Source of the DNA: an uncultured Clostridia bacterium
GTDB taxonomy: Bacteria > Bacillota > Clostridia > Christensenellales > UBA1242
Assembly: GCA_934772445.1 (NCBI GenBank)
Contig: CAKVMJ010000027.1
Span: 1-16,749, forward strand
Reading direction: 5' to 3'
DNA length: 16,749 bases
Translations under genes and position numbers: made by a program
The notes under the pieces: model-generated
What the model was told of the DNA's origin: nothing
The model's input: only the letters and a program-made list of their open reading frames with translations
Database searches by the model: none
Shown: one piece after another, positions 6,820 to 13,104 of the stretch
Numbering within the stretch: position 1 is the stretch's first letter
Layout: every line of letters begins with the position of its first letter

Positions 6820-7479
6820 TTATTTTCCATTAAATTCATCAATAATTTTAGCACCAGAGCTTGTACCAATTCTATCAGCACCAGAAGCAATCAACATAAG
6901 CGCTGTGTTTAAATCTCTTATTCCACCACTCGCTTTAATCTTAATTCTACCAGCACAAGCCGAGTTCATAACCTCAACTGCTTCTTTTGTTGCACCAGCA
7001 CCTTGGAAACCAGTACTTGTTTTAACAAACTTAGCACCCGCCTGAACGCAAAGTTCGCAAGCAGAAGCAATTTGCTCGTTTGTAAGTTTACTAGTTTCTA
7101 AAATCACTTTAACTGGAATTTTAACATCGTGAACCACTTGCATAATTTCATTATAGGTTCTCTCTAAGTCACCTTCAATTAACGCTGAATAATTTAAAAC
7201 CATATCAATTTCATCAGCACCTGCTTGTTGCAAAAGCATTGCTTCTAGACTCTTAACTTCTGGCATATTTGTTCCCAAAGGAAAACCAACCACTGATATA
7301 ACTTTTATATCCGTGCTAGCCAATTTTTCTTTTACAAATTCAACATATTTAGGTGCAACACAAACGCCATAAAAATTATATTTCATTGCTTCATCGCAAA
7401 GTTTTTCAATATCTGCATAAGTTGCTTCGGGTTTTAACAATGTTTGTTCAATATGTTTTGCTAATTGTTCTTTTGTCAT
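6820..7479 (-). CDS. deoC: Deoxyribose-phosphate aldolase
   Basis: Class I aldolase that splits 2-deoxyribose-5-phosphate into glyceraldehyde-3-phosphate and acetaldehyde, the end of deoxynucleoside breakdown. With the start used here the protein has 219 residues, the usual DeoC length. The Schiff-base lysine is K153 in VKTSTGF, the proton-relay pair is K182 in IKASGGIRD and D92 in DEIDMVLN. The ATG at 7479 is chosen because AAAGGA lies 7 nt before it and MTKEQLAKHIEQTLLKPEA matches relatives; an in-frame ATG at 7506 would overlap the gene before it and lacks a site. It is the last gene of the glycolytic unit, 13 nt behind the small membrane protein. Its product, glyceraldehyde-3-phosphate, is the substrate pool handled by TpiA in the same operon. 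Confidence 0.96.
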   Translation of the reverse strand: MTKEQLAKHIEQTLLKPEATYADIEKLCDEAMKYNFYGVCVAPKYVEFVKEKLASTDIKVISVVGFPLGTNMPEVKSLEAMLLQQAGADEIDMVLNYSALIEGDLERTYNEIMQVVHDVKIPVKVILETSKLTNEQIASACELCVQAGAKFVKTSTGFQGAGATKEAVEVMNSACAGRIKIKASGGIRDLNTALMLIASGADRIGTSSGAKIIDEFNGK

Positions 7480-7492
7480 AAATAAATCCTTT

Positions 7493-7717
7493 TTAATGTG
7501 ATGCATACCAAATTATGAAGAATAATAGAATAATGCTAAACCAAAATAACGGCCAAGATGTGATAGTACCATCTTTAGTTTTTCCTTTTAGTGAAAACGC
7601 AAAAGCAAGTGCATCTATTAACAATAGAATTAAAACTACCGTACCTTTCGAAGAACCAGTTATATCTGGAACTTGAAATATAGCATTTAGAAATTTTAAA
7701 ACGCCTATATTCTTCAT
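7493..7717 (-). CDS. Small two-TM membrane protein of unknown function
   Basis: A 74-residue protein with a polar N-terminal 24 residues, a first hydrophobic helix at about 25-43 (VVLILLLIDALAFAFSL), a Lys/Gly/Thr-containing loop of about 10 residues and a second helix at about 54-72 rich in Trp and Phe. It has a good AAGGA ribosome binding site 6 nt before the ATG, lies 15 nt behind gpmI and 13 nt before deoC, and is clearly part of the operon. In many Firmicutes this place behind tpiA/gpmI holds secG. Size and two-helix layout are similar, but the first helix starts far from the N-terminus and the Gly-rich loop of SecG is missing, so I do not call it SecG. Function unknown. Confidence 0.75.
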   Translation of the reverse strand: MKNIGVLKFLNAIFQVPDITGSSKGTVVLILLLIDALAFAFSLKGKTKDGTITSWPLFWFSIILLFFIIWYASH

Positions 7718-7732
7718 AATTTATCCTTGGTA

Positions 7733-9265
7733 TTAATTTAATAATAATGATTTACCTTCCATTTCGGTTGGTACTTTTTCATTTAATAAATCTAAGATTG
7801 TTGGAGCAACATCTGCCAAACTTCCATTCTTTCTCAAAGAAACACCCTTTAAATCATCATCAACAATGATGCAAGGTACAAGATTAGTTGTATGAGCAGT
7901 GTGAGGGCTTCCATCTGGATATTTCATAATATCCGCATTGCCGTGATCAGCTATAATCATACATCTTCCACCAATATTTAATATCGCCTTAACCACTTTA
8001 TCCACACATTCATCAACCACTTCCACTGCTTTCTTAGCAGCTTCCATATCTCCAGAATGTCCAACCATATCGCAATTTGCGAAATTAATCATCATAACAT
8101 CATATTCATTTGAAGCAATTGCATCTAATGCTTTTTGAGTTATATCATAAGCACCCATTTCTGGCTTTGGAGCATAAGATTTCATCTTTTCACTATTGAT
8201 TAATGTTCTATCCTCATTTGGATATGGTTCTAACCTACCATTATTAAAGAAGAATGTTAGATGTGCAAACTTCTCTGTTTCAGCAAGTTTAATTTGTTTA
8301 TATCCTCTTTCAGATAAAACTTCACAAAGCAAGTTTTTAATTTCTTCCTTTGGATATGCAATATAACAATTTTTCAAATTTTCATCATATTCCATCATAC
8401 AAACGAAATAAGTTTTTAATGATTTATCTGTGTAATCTAATGTGTTAGCCCAATCAAAAACATACGCTAATTGTCTTTCTCTATCTGCTCTGAAGTTATA
8501 TGAAATAACACTATCACCAGTTTTAATCTTTGTATTTTCTTCAGTTTCTATAATTGTTGGAAGGATAAATTCATCTGTTTCATTTCTCTTATATGCTTTC
8601 TTAACCGCTTCTGTGGCTGTTTTGGCCTTTTCACCAACACCATATACCATCGCATCATAAGCATATTTAACTCTATCCCAGTTTTTATCTCTATCTAAAG
8701 CATAGAATCTACCCATAACTGTAACGATTTTACCAACGCCAAGTTCTTTCATATACTTTTCTAGTTGATTTACATAAGTTTCAGCACTCTTTGGAGGAGT
8801 ATCTCTACCATCTGTTATGAAATGAACATAAACATTTTTAACATCATTATCTTTAGCCATTTTTAAAAGAGCCATCAAATGATTAATATGGCTATGAATA
8901 CCGCCATCACTTGGCATACCAACTAAATGTAACGCATTATTGCCAATTTTTGCATTTTGCATAGCATCTAACAAAACTTGGTTCTTATAAAACTCTTCAG
9001 TTTTTATTTCTCTATCAATTCTAGATAATGGTTGTAAGATAACCCTACCAGTACCAATAGTTAAATGACCAACTTCGCTAGTTCCAGCTTGGCCTTGTGG
9101 TAGCCCAACATATTCTTCACTAGCACCAATTTTAACTGCTGGATAAACATCTGCAAGCGCTCTTAAATGAGTGGTATTCTCCTTTAAGATAGCACTTCTT
9201 TCTATGTCTAATGGATAACCAAATCCATCCATAATTATTAAAGCTGTAAATTTATTTGCCTTCAT
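7733..9265 (-). CDS. gpmI: 2,3-bisphosphoglycerate-independent phosphoglycerate mutase
   Basis: Cytosolic, manganese-dependent iPGM of the alkaline phosphatase superfamily that interconverts 3- and 2-phosphoglycerate. Its 510 residues are the normal length. The metal and catalytic set is visible: Asp13 in IIMDGFG, the phosphoserine Ser63 in GTSEVGH, Asp and His in NCDMVGH near residue 400, Asp-His in IADHGNADI, and the last His in HTAHTTNLVP. Most relatives have GNSEVGH and NPDMVGH, so Thr62 and the Cys in NCDMVGH are mild variants. DGRDTPP marks the transferase-domain loop. An AAAGGA ribosome binding site lies 7 nt before the ATG. The gene follows tpiA by 11 nt, which points to co-translation within the glycolytic operon. 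Confidence 0.97.
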   Translation of the reverse strand: MKANKFTALIIMDGFGYPLDIERSAILKENTTHLRALADVYPAVKIGASEEYVGLPQGQAGTSEVGHLTIGTGRVILQPLSRIDREIKTEEFYKNQVLLDAMQNAKIGNNALHLVGMPSDGGIHSHINHLMALLKMAKDNDVKNVYVHFITDGRDTPPKSAETYVNQLEKYMKELGVGKIVTVMGRFYALDRDKNWDRVKYAYDAMVYGVGEKAKTATEAVKKAYKRNETDEFILPTIIETEENTKIKTGDSVISYNFRADRERQLAYVFDWANTLDYTDKSLKTYFVCMMEYDENLKNCYIAYPKEEIKNLLCEVLSERGYKQIKLAETEKFAHLTFFFNNGRLEPYPNEDRTLINSEKMKSYAPKPEMGAYDITQKALDAIASNEYDVMMINFANCDMVGHSGDMEAAKKAVEVVDECVDKVVKAILNIGGRCMIIADHGNADIMKYPDGSPHTAHTTNLVPCIIVDDDLKGVSLRKNGSLADVAPTILDLLNEKVPTEMEGKSLLLN

Positions 9266-9276
9266 TTTTATATCCT

Positions 9277-10032
9277 TTATTTAATCTCTATATCAATAAT
9301 CTTTTTAAAATCTTCAACATTCAAGCACGCACCACCAATAAGTCCGCCATCAATTGAAGGTTTACTTAGTAAATCCTCAGCATTAGAACCTTTCATACTA
9401 CCACCATAAAGGATAATAATATCCTCTGGCTTTAAACCTTCATAATTACTTACGATTAGTTCTTTTGCATAAGATATGATTTCTTCAGCTTGTTCGCTGG
9501 TGGCTGTAACACCTGTACCAATAGCCCAAACTGGTTCATAAGCAAAGATAATTTTCTTAATATCTTCCTTATCTATATCTTGAATAGCCTCTAAAATTTG
9601 AGTTTGTACAACCAATTTTTCGAAGTGTCTATTCCTTTCATCTAGGTTTTCACCAAAACATACAATTGGTCTAAAACCGCTTAATAAAGCCCTTTTTGTT
9701 TTTAAATTCACATCTGCATCTGTTTCACCAAATAAGGTTCTACGCTCACTATGACCAACTATTACAAGTTCGGTATTGAAATCTTTTAACATCTCTGCAC
9801 TAATCTCACCAGTGTAAGCACCGTTATCCTTATAATAGAAATTCTCAACGCCATACTTTACTTTGCTTCCATTCAAGCATTTTTCAGCCAAACATAAATA
9901 AACCGAAGGAACACAAACACCCACAATATTATTTGAATTTTCGGCAACTTTTTTCAAACCTTCAAAATATGGAATAAGTTTTTCTTTCGACATATTCATT
10001 TTCATATTGCCAATTAAATATTTTGTTTTCAT
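9277..10032 (-). CDS. tpiA: Triosephosphate isomerase
   Basis: TIM-barrel enzyme interconverting dihydroxyacetone phosphate and glyceraldehyde-3-phosphate. At 251 residues it has the standard length. The catalytic residues are Lys11 in GNMKMN, His94 in GHSERR and Glu166 in AYEPVWAIGTG; the phosphate-binding ends YGGSMKGSNA and GGLIGGACL are intact. The family almost always has GNWKMN, so Met10 in place of Trp is unusual, although it does not touch the catalytic lysine. The gene starts 11 nt after pgk with an AAGGAA site and stops 11 nt before gpmI. The three genes carry consecutive or linked steps of lower glycolysis and must share one transcript. Confidence 0.97.
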   Translation of the reverse strand: MKTKYLIGNMKMNMSKEKLIPYFEGLKKVAENSNNIVGVCVPSVYLCLAEKCLNGSKVKYGVENFYYKDNGAYTGEISAEMLKDFNTELVIVGHSERRTLFGETDADVNLKTKRALLSGFRPIVCFGENLDERNRHFEKLVVQTQILEAIQDIDKEDIKKIIFAYEPVWAIGTGVTATSEQAEEIISYAKELIVSNYEGLKPEDIIILYGGSMKGSNAEDLLSKPSIDGGLIGGACLNVEDFKKIIDIEIK

Positions 10033-10043
10033 AGTTTAATTCC

Positions 10044-11225
10044 TTATTTATTTTCTATCACATCAACACCCGGTAAAATCTTACCTTCAAACAATTTTAG
10101 GCTTGCTCCACCACCTGTTGAAATATGTGTAATTTTATGGCTTAAACCCATATTAATAACAGCAGAACCGCTATCTCCACCACCAATAATTGTAGTACCC
10201 TTAACCTTTGTTAAAGCCTTTGCAACCTTATATGTTCCAACAGCAAACTTTGGTTCTTCAAAAACACCCATTGGGCCATTCCAAATAACAGTTTTTGCTC
10301 TTTTAATAGCTTTTACAAACATTTTTATTGTTTTCTTACCAATATCAACGCCCATATAACCATCATCAATATTTTGAGTTTTTGTTGCCTTTGCATTTGC
10401 AACATCATCTATTGCCTTGCTTTCAACATAATCAACTGGCAACAACAATTCAACATTGTTTTTCTCGGCTTTTTCTAACATTTTCTTACAGTCTTGAATT
10501 TTTGTTTCATCAAGTAAAGAATTTCCTATGTTATAACCCAAAGCTTTTTGGAATGTATATGCCATTCCTCCACCAATGATAAGAGTATCACAAACATCTA
10601 AAAGTTTATCAACTATTGAAATTTTATCACTTATTTTAGCACCACCCAAAATACCAACTAATGGTCTTTTAGGATTTTCAATTGCACCACAAATTATTCT
10701 TAATTCTTTCTCGATTAAGAAACCTATAGCGCTTGGTAAAATCTTAGCAACACCATAAGTGGAAGCGTGTTTTCTATGAGCAGTACCGAAAGCATCATTT
10801 ACATAAATATCGCCTAATTTAGCCAATTTTTCGCAAAATTCTTTATCGTTTTCTTCTTCGCCTGCTTCAAATCTTAAGTTTTCTAAAAGCAAAATTTCGC
10901 CTGCTTTTAACTTCTTTGCTTTAGATTTTGCATCTGTTCCAACAACATCTTTTGCCATAATTACTGGTTTTTCAAGCAATTGTTCAAGCCTTTCAGCAAC
11001 TGGTTTTAATGAATATTTTTCAACAACTTTTCCATCTGGTCTGCCTAAATGACTCATCAAAATAACAGCTCCGCCATTATCTAAAACATACTTAATTGTT
11101 GGCAATGCTTCTTTTATTCTATTATCGTCTGTAATCCTACCATCAACGATTGGCACATTAAAATCCACTCTTATTAAAACTTTCTTTTCATAAACATCAA
11201 TATCTTTTAGTGTTTTCTTTTCCAT
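10044..11225 (-). CDS. pgk: Phosphoglycerate kinase
   Basis: Transfers phosphate from 1,3-bisphosphoglycerate to ADP, an ATP-forming step of glycolysis. The 393-residue protein has both Rossmann-like lobes. The N-lobe shows LIRVDFNVP, MSHLGRPDG and DAFGTAHRKHAS, whose basic residues bind the substrate. The C-lobe shows GGAKISDKI, GGGMAYTF, WNGPMGVFE and the GGGDSGSAV nucleotide loop (GGGDSAAAV in many relatives). The start at 11225 is chosen over an in-frame ATG at 11273 because AAAGGGAA directly precedes it, because the upstream start would lie close to or before the transcription start, and because the extra 16 residues do not belong to the family. It is the first gene of the operon. gap, often just upstream, is not here. 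Confidence 0.97.
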   Translation of the reverse strand: MEKKTLKDIDVYEKKVLIRVDFNVPIVDGRITDDNRIKEALPTIKYVLDNGGAVILMSHLGRPDGKVVEKYSLKPVAERLEQLLEKPVIMAKDVVGTDAKSKAKKLKAGEILLLENLRFEAGEEENDKEFCEKLAKLGDIYVNDAFGTAHRKHASTYGVAKILPSAIGFLIEKELRIICGAIENPKRPLVGILGGAKISDKISIVDKLLDVCDTLIIGGGMAYTFQKALGYNIGNSLLDETKIQDCKKMLEKAEKNNVELLLPVDYVESKAIDDVANAKATKTQNIDDGYMGVDIGKKTIKMFVKAIKRAKTVIWNGPMGVFEEPKFAVGTYKVAKALTKVKGTTIIGGGDSGSAVINMGLSHKITHISTGGGASLKLFEGKILPGVDVIENK

Positions 11226-11252
11226 AATAAATTCCCTTTTAACAAAAATAAC

Positions 11253-11272
11253 TGTATGATTATTACCATACA
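11253..11272 (-). promoter_or_regulatory. 20-bp inverted repeat at the pgk transcription start, possible operator
   Basis: TGTATG (11253-11258) and CATACA (11267-11272) are perfect inverted copies separated by 8 nt, of which four also pair. The element begins at about +1 of the promoter just upstream, which is a normal place for a repressor site. As RNA it would be a weak hairpin near the 5' end. No regulator gene lies beside it. CggR controls glycolytic operons in Bacillus, but I cannot match this site to it. Confidence 0.5.
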
Positions 11273-11277
11273 ATTAT

Positions 11278-11305
11278 ATTATATATTATGTTAAAATTTT
11301 TACAA
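11278..11305 (-). promoter_or_regulatory. Sigma-A promoter of the pgk-tpiA-gpmI-deoC operon
   Basis: Minus-strand TTGTAA (11305-11300), a 16-nt spacer and TATAAT (11283-11278); a second TATAAT follows directly (11278-11273). Transcription starts near 11271, giving a leader of about 46 nt. There is no terminator between dusB and this promoter, so some read-through from dusB is possible. Confidence 0.62.
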
Positions 11306-11330
11306 AATAAATATTAAAGATATTAAAATA

Positions 11331-12263
11331 TTACTTAACAAAAACTTCCATTTTTAAGCAATTTAACATATCATCTATGTTATCATATAAAACTAATTTT
11401 TGTTTAACTGCTTTAACACTCTTTTCACCCTTCAAATACCAAAGCAAATGTTTTTTCATTTCTTTTGCAATCAAACTCTCGGGATAAAACTTTCTTAAAA
11501 TTTCAATATGTTTTTCAATACATTCAAGAGTTGTATATTTCCTCTCCAAACCTAGAATATCACTAAAAATTTGAGGGTTTCCCATTGCTCCTCTGCCAAC
11601 CATAACTGCATCACAACCAGTGGATAACAATTTTAAATAAGATTCTTTATCAACCACATCACCATTCGCAATTACAGGAATTTTTACGGCATTTTTTACC
11701 GCTTTTATAATCTCTAAATCCACATTTCCGCTAAAAAATTGTTCTCTAACCCTGCCGTGAATTGTTATAGCACTCGCACCTGCTCGTTCGCACATTTTAG
11801 CAAATTCTATTGCGTTTATATGATTAGAATCCCAACCCGCTCTAAATTTTACAATTACTGGAACTTTTGCATTTTCAACGGTTGCTCTAACAATTTTTTC
11901 GCTCAATTCTATATTTTTCATTAACGCAGAGCCATCGCCATTTGAAACAATTTTAGGTGCTGGGCAACCCATATTTATATCTATAATATCAAATTTTTCC
12001 AATGCTTTATGACAAACTGCTTTTGCCATAACTTCTGGTTCGTGACCAAACAATTGAACCACTTTTATTTTCTCATTTTCAGCTGTGTTTAACAAATCAA
12101 AAGTTTTCTCATTATTATAAGTTAAAGCTTTAGCACTAACCATTTCAGTTTCCGCAAAATCTGCTCCCGCTTCCACACATAAAGACCTAAAGCCAACATC
12201 ACTAACTCCAGCCATTGGTGCTAATATTAAATTGTTTTTTAATTCTATATTGCCAATTCTCAT
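11331..12263 (-). CDS. dusB: tRNA dihydrouridine synthase, DusB family
   Basis: FMN-dependent TIM-barrel enzyme that reduces uridine to dihydrouridine in tRNA using NADPH. The 310-residue protein starts with the family pattern, giving LAPMAGVSDVGFRSL. The NMGCPAPKIV segment holds the catalytic Cys, followed by GDGSALM; IVKFRAGWD, ITIHGRVREQFFSG and the FMN phosphate loop GCDAVMVGRGAMGNP are also present. The helical C-terminal domain is complete though short. No Shine-Dalgarno sequence precedes the ATG, and the likely -10 elements lie only 7-12 nt upstream, so the mRNA may be leaderless. It stands alone between the HU terminator and the pgk promoter. In many bacteria dusB is linked to genes such as fis or lysS, which are not seen here. 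Confidence 0.92.
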   Translation of the reverse strand: MRIGNIELKNNLILAPMAGVSDVGFRSLCVEAGADFAETEMVSAKALTYNNEKTFDLLNTAENEKIKVVQLFGHEPEVMAKAVCHKALEKFDIIDINMGCPAPKIVSNGDGSALMKNIELSEKIVRATVENAKVPVIVKFRAGWDSNHINAIEFAKMCERAGASAITIHGRVREQFFSGNVDLEIIKAVKNAVKIPVIANGDVVDKESYLKLLSTGCDAVMVGRGAMGNPQIFSDILGLERKYTTLECIEKHIEILRKFYPESLIAKEMKKHLLWYLKGEKSVKAVKQKLVLYDNIDDMLNCLKMEVFVK

Positions 12264-12269
12264 ATAGTT

Positions 12270-12280
12270 ATCATATCATA
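12270..12280 (-). promoter_or_regulatory. Overlapping -10 elements that imply a leaderless dusB mRNA
   Basis: Two overlapping TATGAT hexamers (12280-12275 and 12275-12270) stand directly before dusB. A start 7 nt beyond them would fall at 12268 or exactly on the ATG at 12263. The -35 candidates are weak (for example TTTATT at 12298-12293 for the second hexamer). No ribosome binding site lies between them and the ATG. Confidence 0.45.
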
Positions 12281-12308
12281 AAATTTTAAAAAAATAAAGA
12301 AACAAAAG

Positions 12309-12341
12309 AAAAAACATATAAATTAAATTTATATGTTTTTT
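12309..12341 (-). terminator. Terminator of the first HU gene
   Basis: A 15-bp perfect stem (12309-12323 with 12327-12341, core ACATATAAAT) and a 3-nt loop. The outermost A/T pairs supply the U-run in the minus direction. It sits 6 nt after the HU stop codon and separates HU from dusB. Confidence 0.82.
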
Positions 12342-12347
12342 TATAAA

Positions 12348-12626
12348 CTATTTCTTATTTACTGCATCTTTTAATGCTTTGCCTGGTTTAAATGCTGGAG
12401 CTAAGCTTGCAGGAACTTTAACAACCTCTTTAGTTCTAGGGTTAATACTTTCTCTTGCAGCTCTCTTTCTAACAACGAATTTACCGAAACCAGCCACAGC
12501 CACTTCTTTACCAGCTCTTAATGCATTTGTAGATTCTTCAATAAATGCATCGATAACCAATGTAACATCTTTTTGAGTTAAATCAGTTTTTTCTGCGATA
12601 AGTTTAACCAAATCATTTTTATTCAT
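12348..12626 (-). CDS. hup: HU family DNA-binding protein (canonical)
   Basis: Dimeric nucleoid protein that bends and compacts DNA with little sequence preference. It has 92 residues, the usual size. The two N-terminal helices (MNKNDLVKLIAEKTDLTQKD), the GFGKF turn, the basic beta arms (VVRKRAARESINPRTKE) with the Pro that intercalates DNA, and the C-terminal helix AFKPGKALKDAVN are all present. INPRT replaces the more common RNPxT, a small change in the arm. It has an AAGGAG site and its own promoter and terminator, so it can be expressed at high level independently of its neighbours. In Clostridia HU commonly follows spoVT-spoVB-mazG; here a second HU gene stands where mazG would be. It is the only gene of the 17 complete ones that ends in TAG. 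Confidence 0.94.
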   Translation of the reverse strand: MNKNDLVKLIAEKTDLTQKDVTLVIDAFIEESTNALRAGKEVAVAGFGKFVVRKRAARESINPRTKEVVKVPASLAPAFKPGKALKDAVNKK

Positions 12627-12653
12627 AATCCATTCTCCTTTTTATGATAATTA

Positions 12654-12682
12654 ATTATAACAAATATTGTATAAAATACCAA
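12654..12682 (-). promoter_or_regulatory. Extended -10 promoter of the first HU gene
   Basis: Minus-strand TTGGTA (12682-12677), a 17-nt spacer and TATAAT (12659-12654), with TG one base before the -10. Together with an AAGGAG ribosome binding site this fits a highly expressed nucleoid protein. Confidence 0.68.
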
Positions 12683-12702
12683 ACAAATTTAACAATATTT
12701 AT

Positions 12703-12744
12703 AAAAAAAACCATTAAAATAGCCTAATTTAAGCCATTTTAATG
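12703..12744 (-). terminator. Terminator of the second HU gene
   Basis: CATTAAAAT (12712-12720) pairs with ATTTTAATG (12736-12744). After one mismatch, GC pairs with GC inside. A run of eight A on the plus strand (12703-12710) gives the U-tail in the minus direction. It lies 37 nt after the stop codon. Confidence 0.75.
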
Positions 12745-12780
12745 ATTATTATAGAAATTAAATATTTTGAATAAATATTT

Positions 12781-13056
12781 TTACAAATACATTGCATCTT
12801 TAAAGTTCTTTCCAGCCTTAAATGTTGGAACTATAGTTTCTGGCATTGTTATAGATTTTAATGTTCTAGGATTAAAGAATTTTCTTGAACTTCTTTTCTT
12901 CGCCTCAAACTTTCCGAACCCAATCAATGAAATATTATCTCCGCTTTTTAATGTTTCACTAATAATTGAAGTCATAACATCTAAGCAGTTTCTACATTCT
13001 TTCAAACTAAGTTTACTTTTTTTGGATAACTTTTTAATAAATTCTGTTTTATTCAT
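12781..13056 (-). CDS. Divergent HU-like DNA-binding protein with a CxxC motif
   Basis: A 91-residue HU/IHF-fold protein, clearly a paralogue of its neighbour: GFGKFEAKKRSSRKFFNPRT covers the turn, arm and DNA-intercalating Pro, and PTFKAGKNFKDAM is the last helix. It is far more basic and more divergent than the first copy. It carries Cys21 and Cys24 (ECRNC) in the second helix, which canonical HU lacks. It has its own GAGGAGTG ribosome binding site and terminator. It starts 48 nt after the flippase gene with no terminator between, so it may be the last gene of the spoVT-flippase transcript, which would make it a candidate sporulation-stage HU. A weak promoter (TTAGAA, 18 nt, TATAAT at 13100-13095) overlaps the flippase end. 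IHF is less likely. Confidence 0.9.
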   Translation of the reverse strand: MNKTEFIKKLSKKSKLSLKECRNCLDVMTSIISETLKSGDNISLIGFGKFEAKKRSSRKFFNPRTLKSITMPETIVPTFKAGKNFKDAMYL

Positions 13057-13104
13057 ATCTCACTCCTCTTTTTAGAGTTTTGACTTAAAATAAAATTATA
13101 TACT

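Noticed and set aside
7480..7506. Upstream ATG at 7506 for deoC
   Set aside because: It would overlap the small membrane protein gene, has no ribosome binding site, and adds nine residues not found in the family.
7493..7717. Calling the 74-residue protein SecG
   Set aside because: Position and size fit, but the N-terminal helix position and the Gly-rich loop of SecG are not there.
11226..11273. Upstream ATG at 11273 for pgk
   Set aside because: It falls at or before the predicted transcription start and covers the palindrome; the ATG at 11225 has a strong AAAGGGAA site.
12767..13075. Open frame of 102 codons on the plus strand
   Set aside because: It is the antisense of the second HU gene, whose family motifs, ribosome binding site and terminator are clear on the minus strand.
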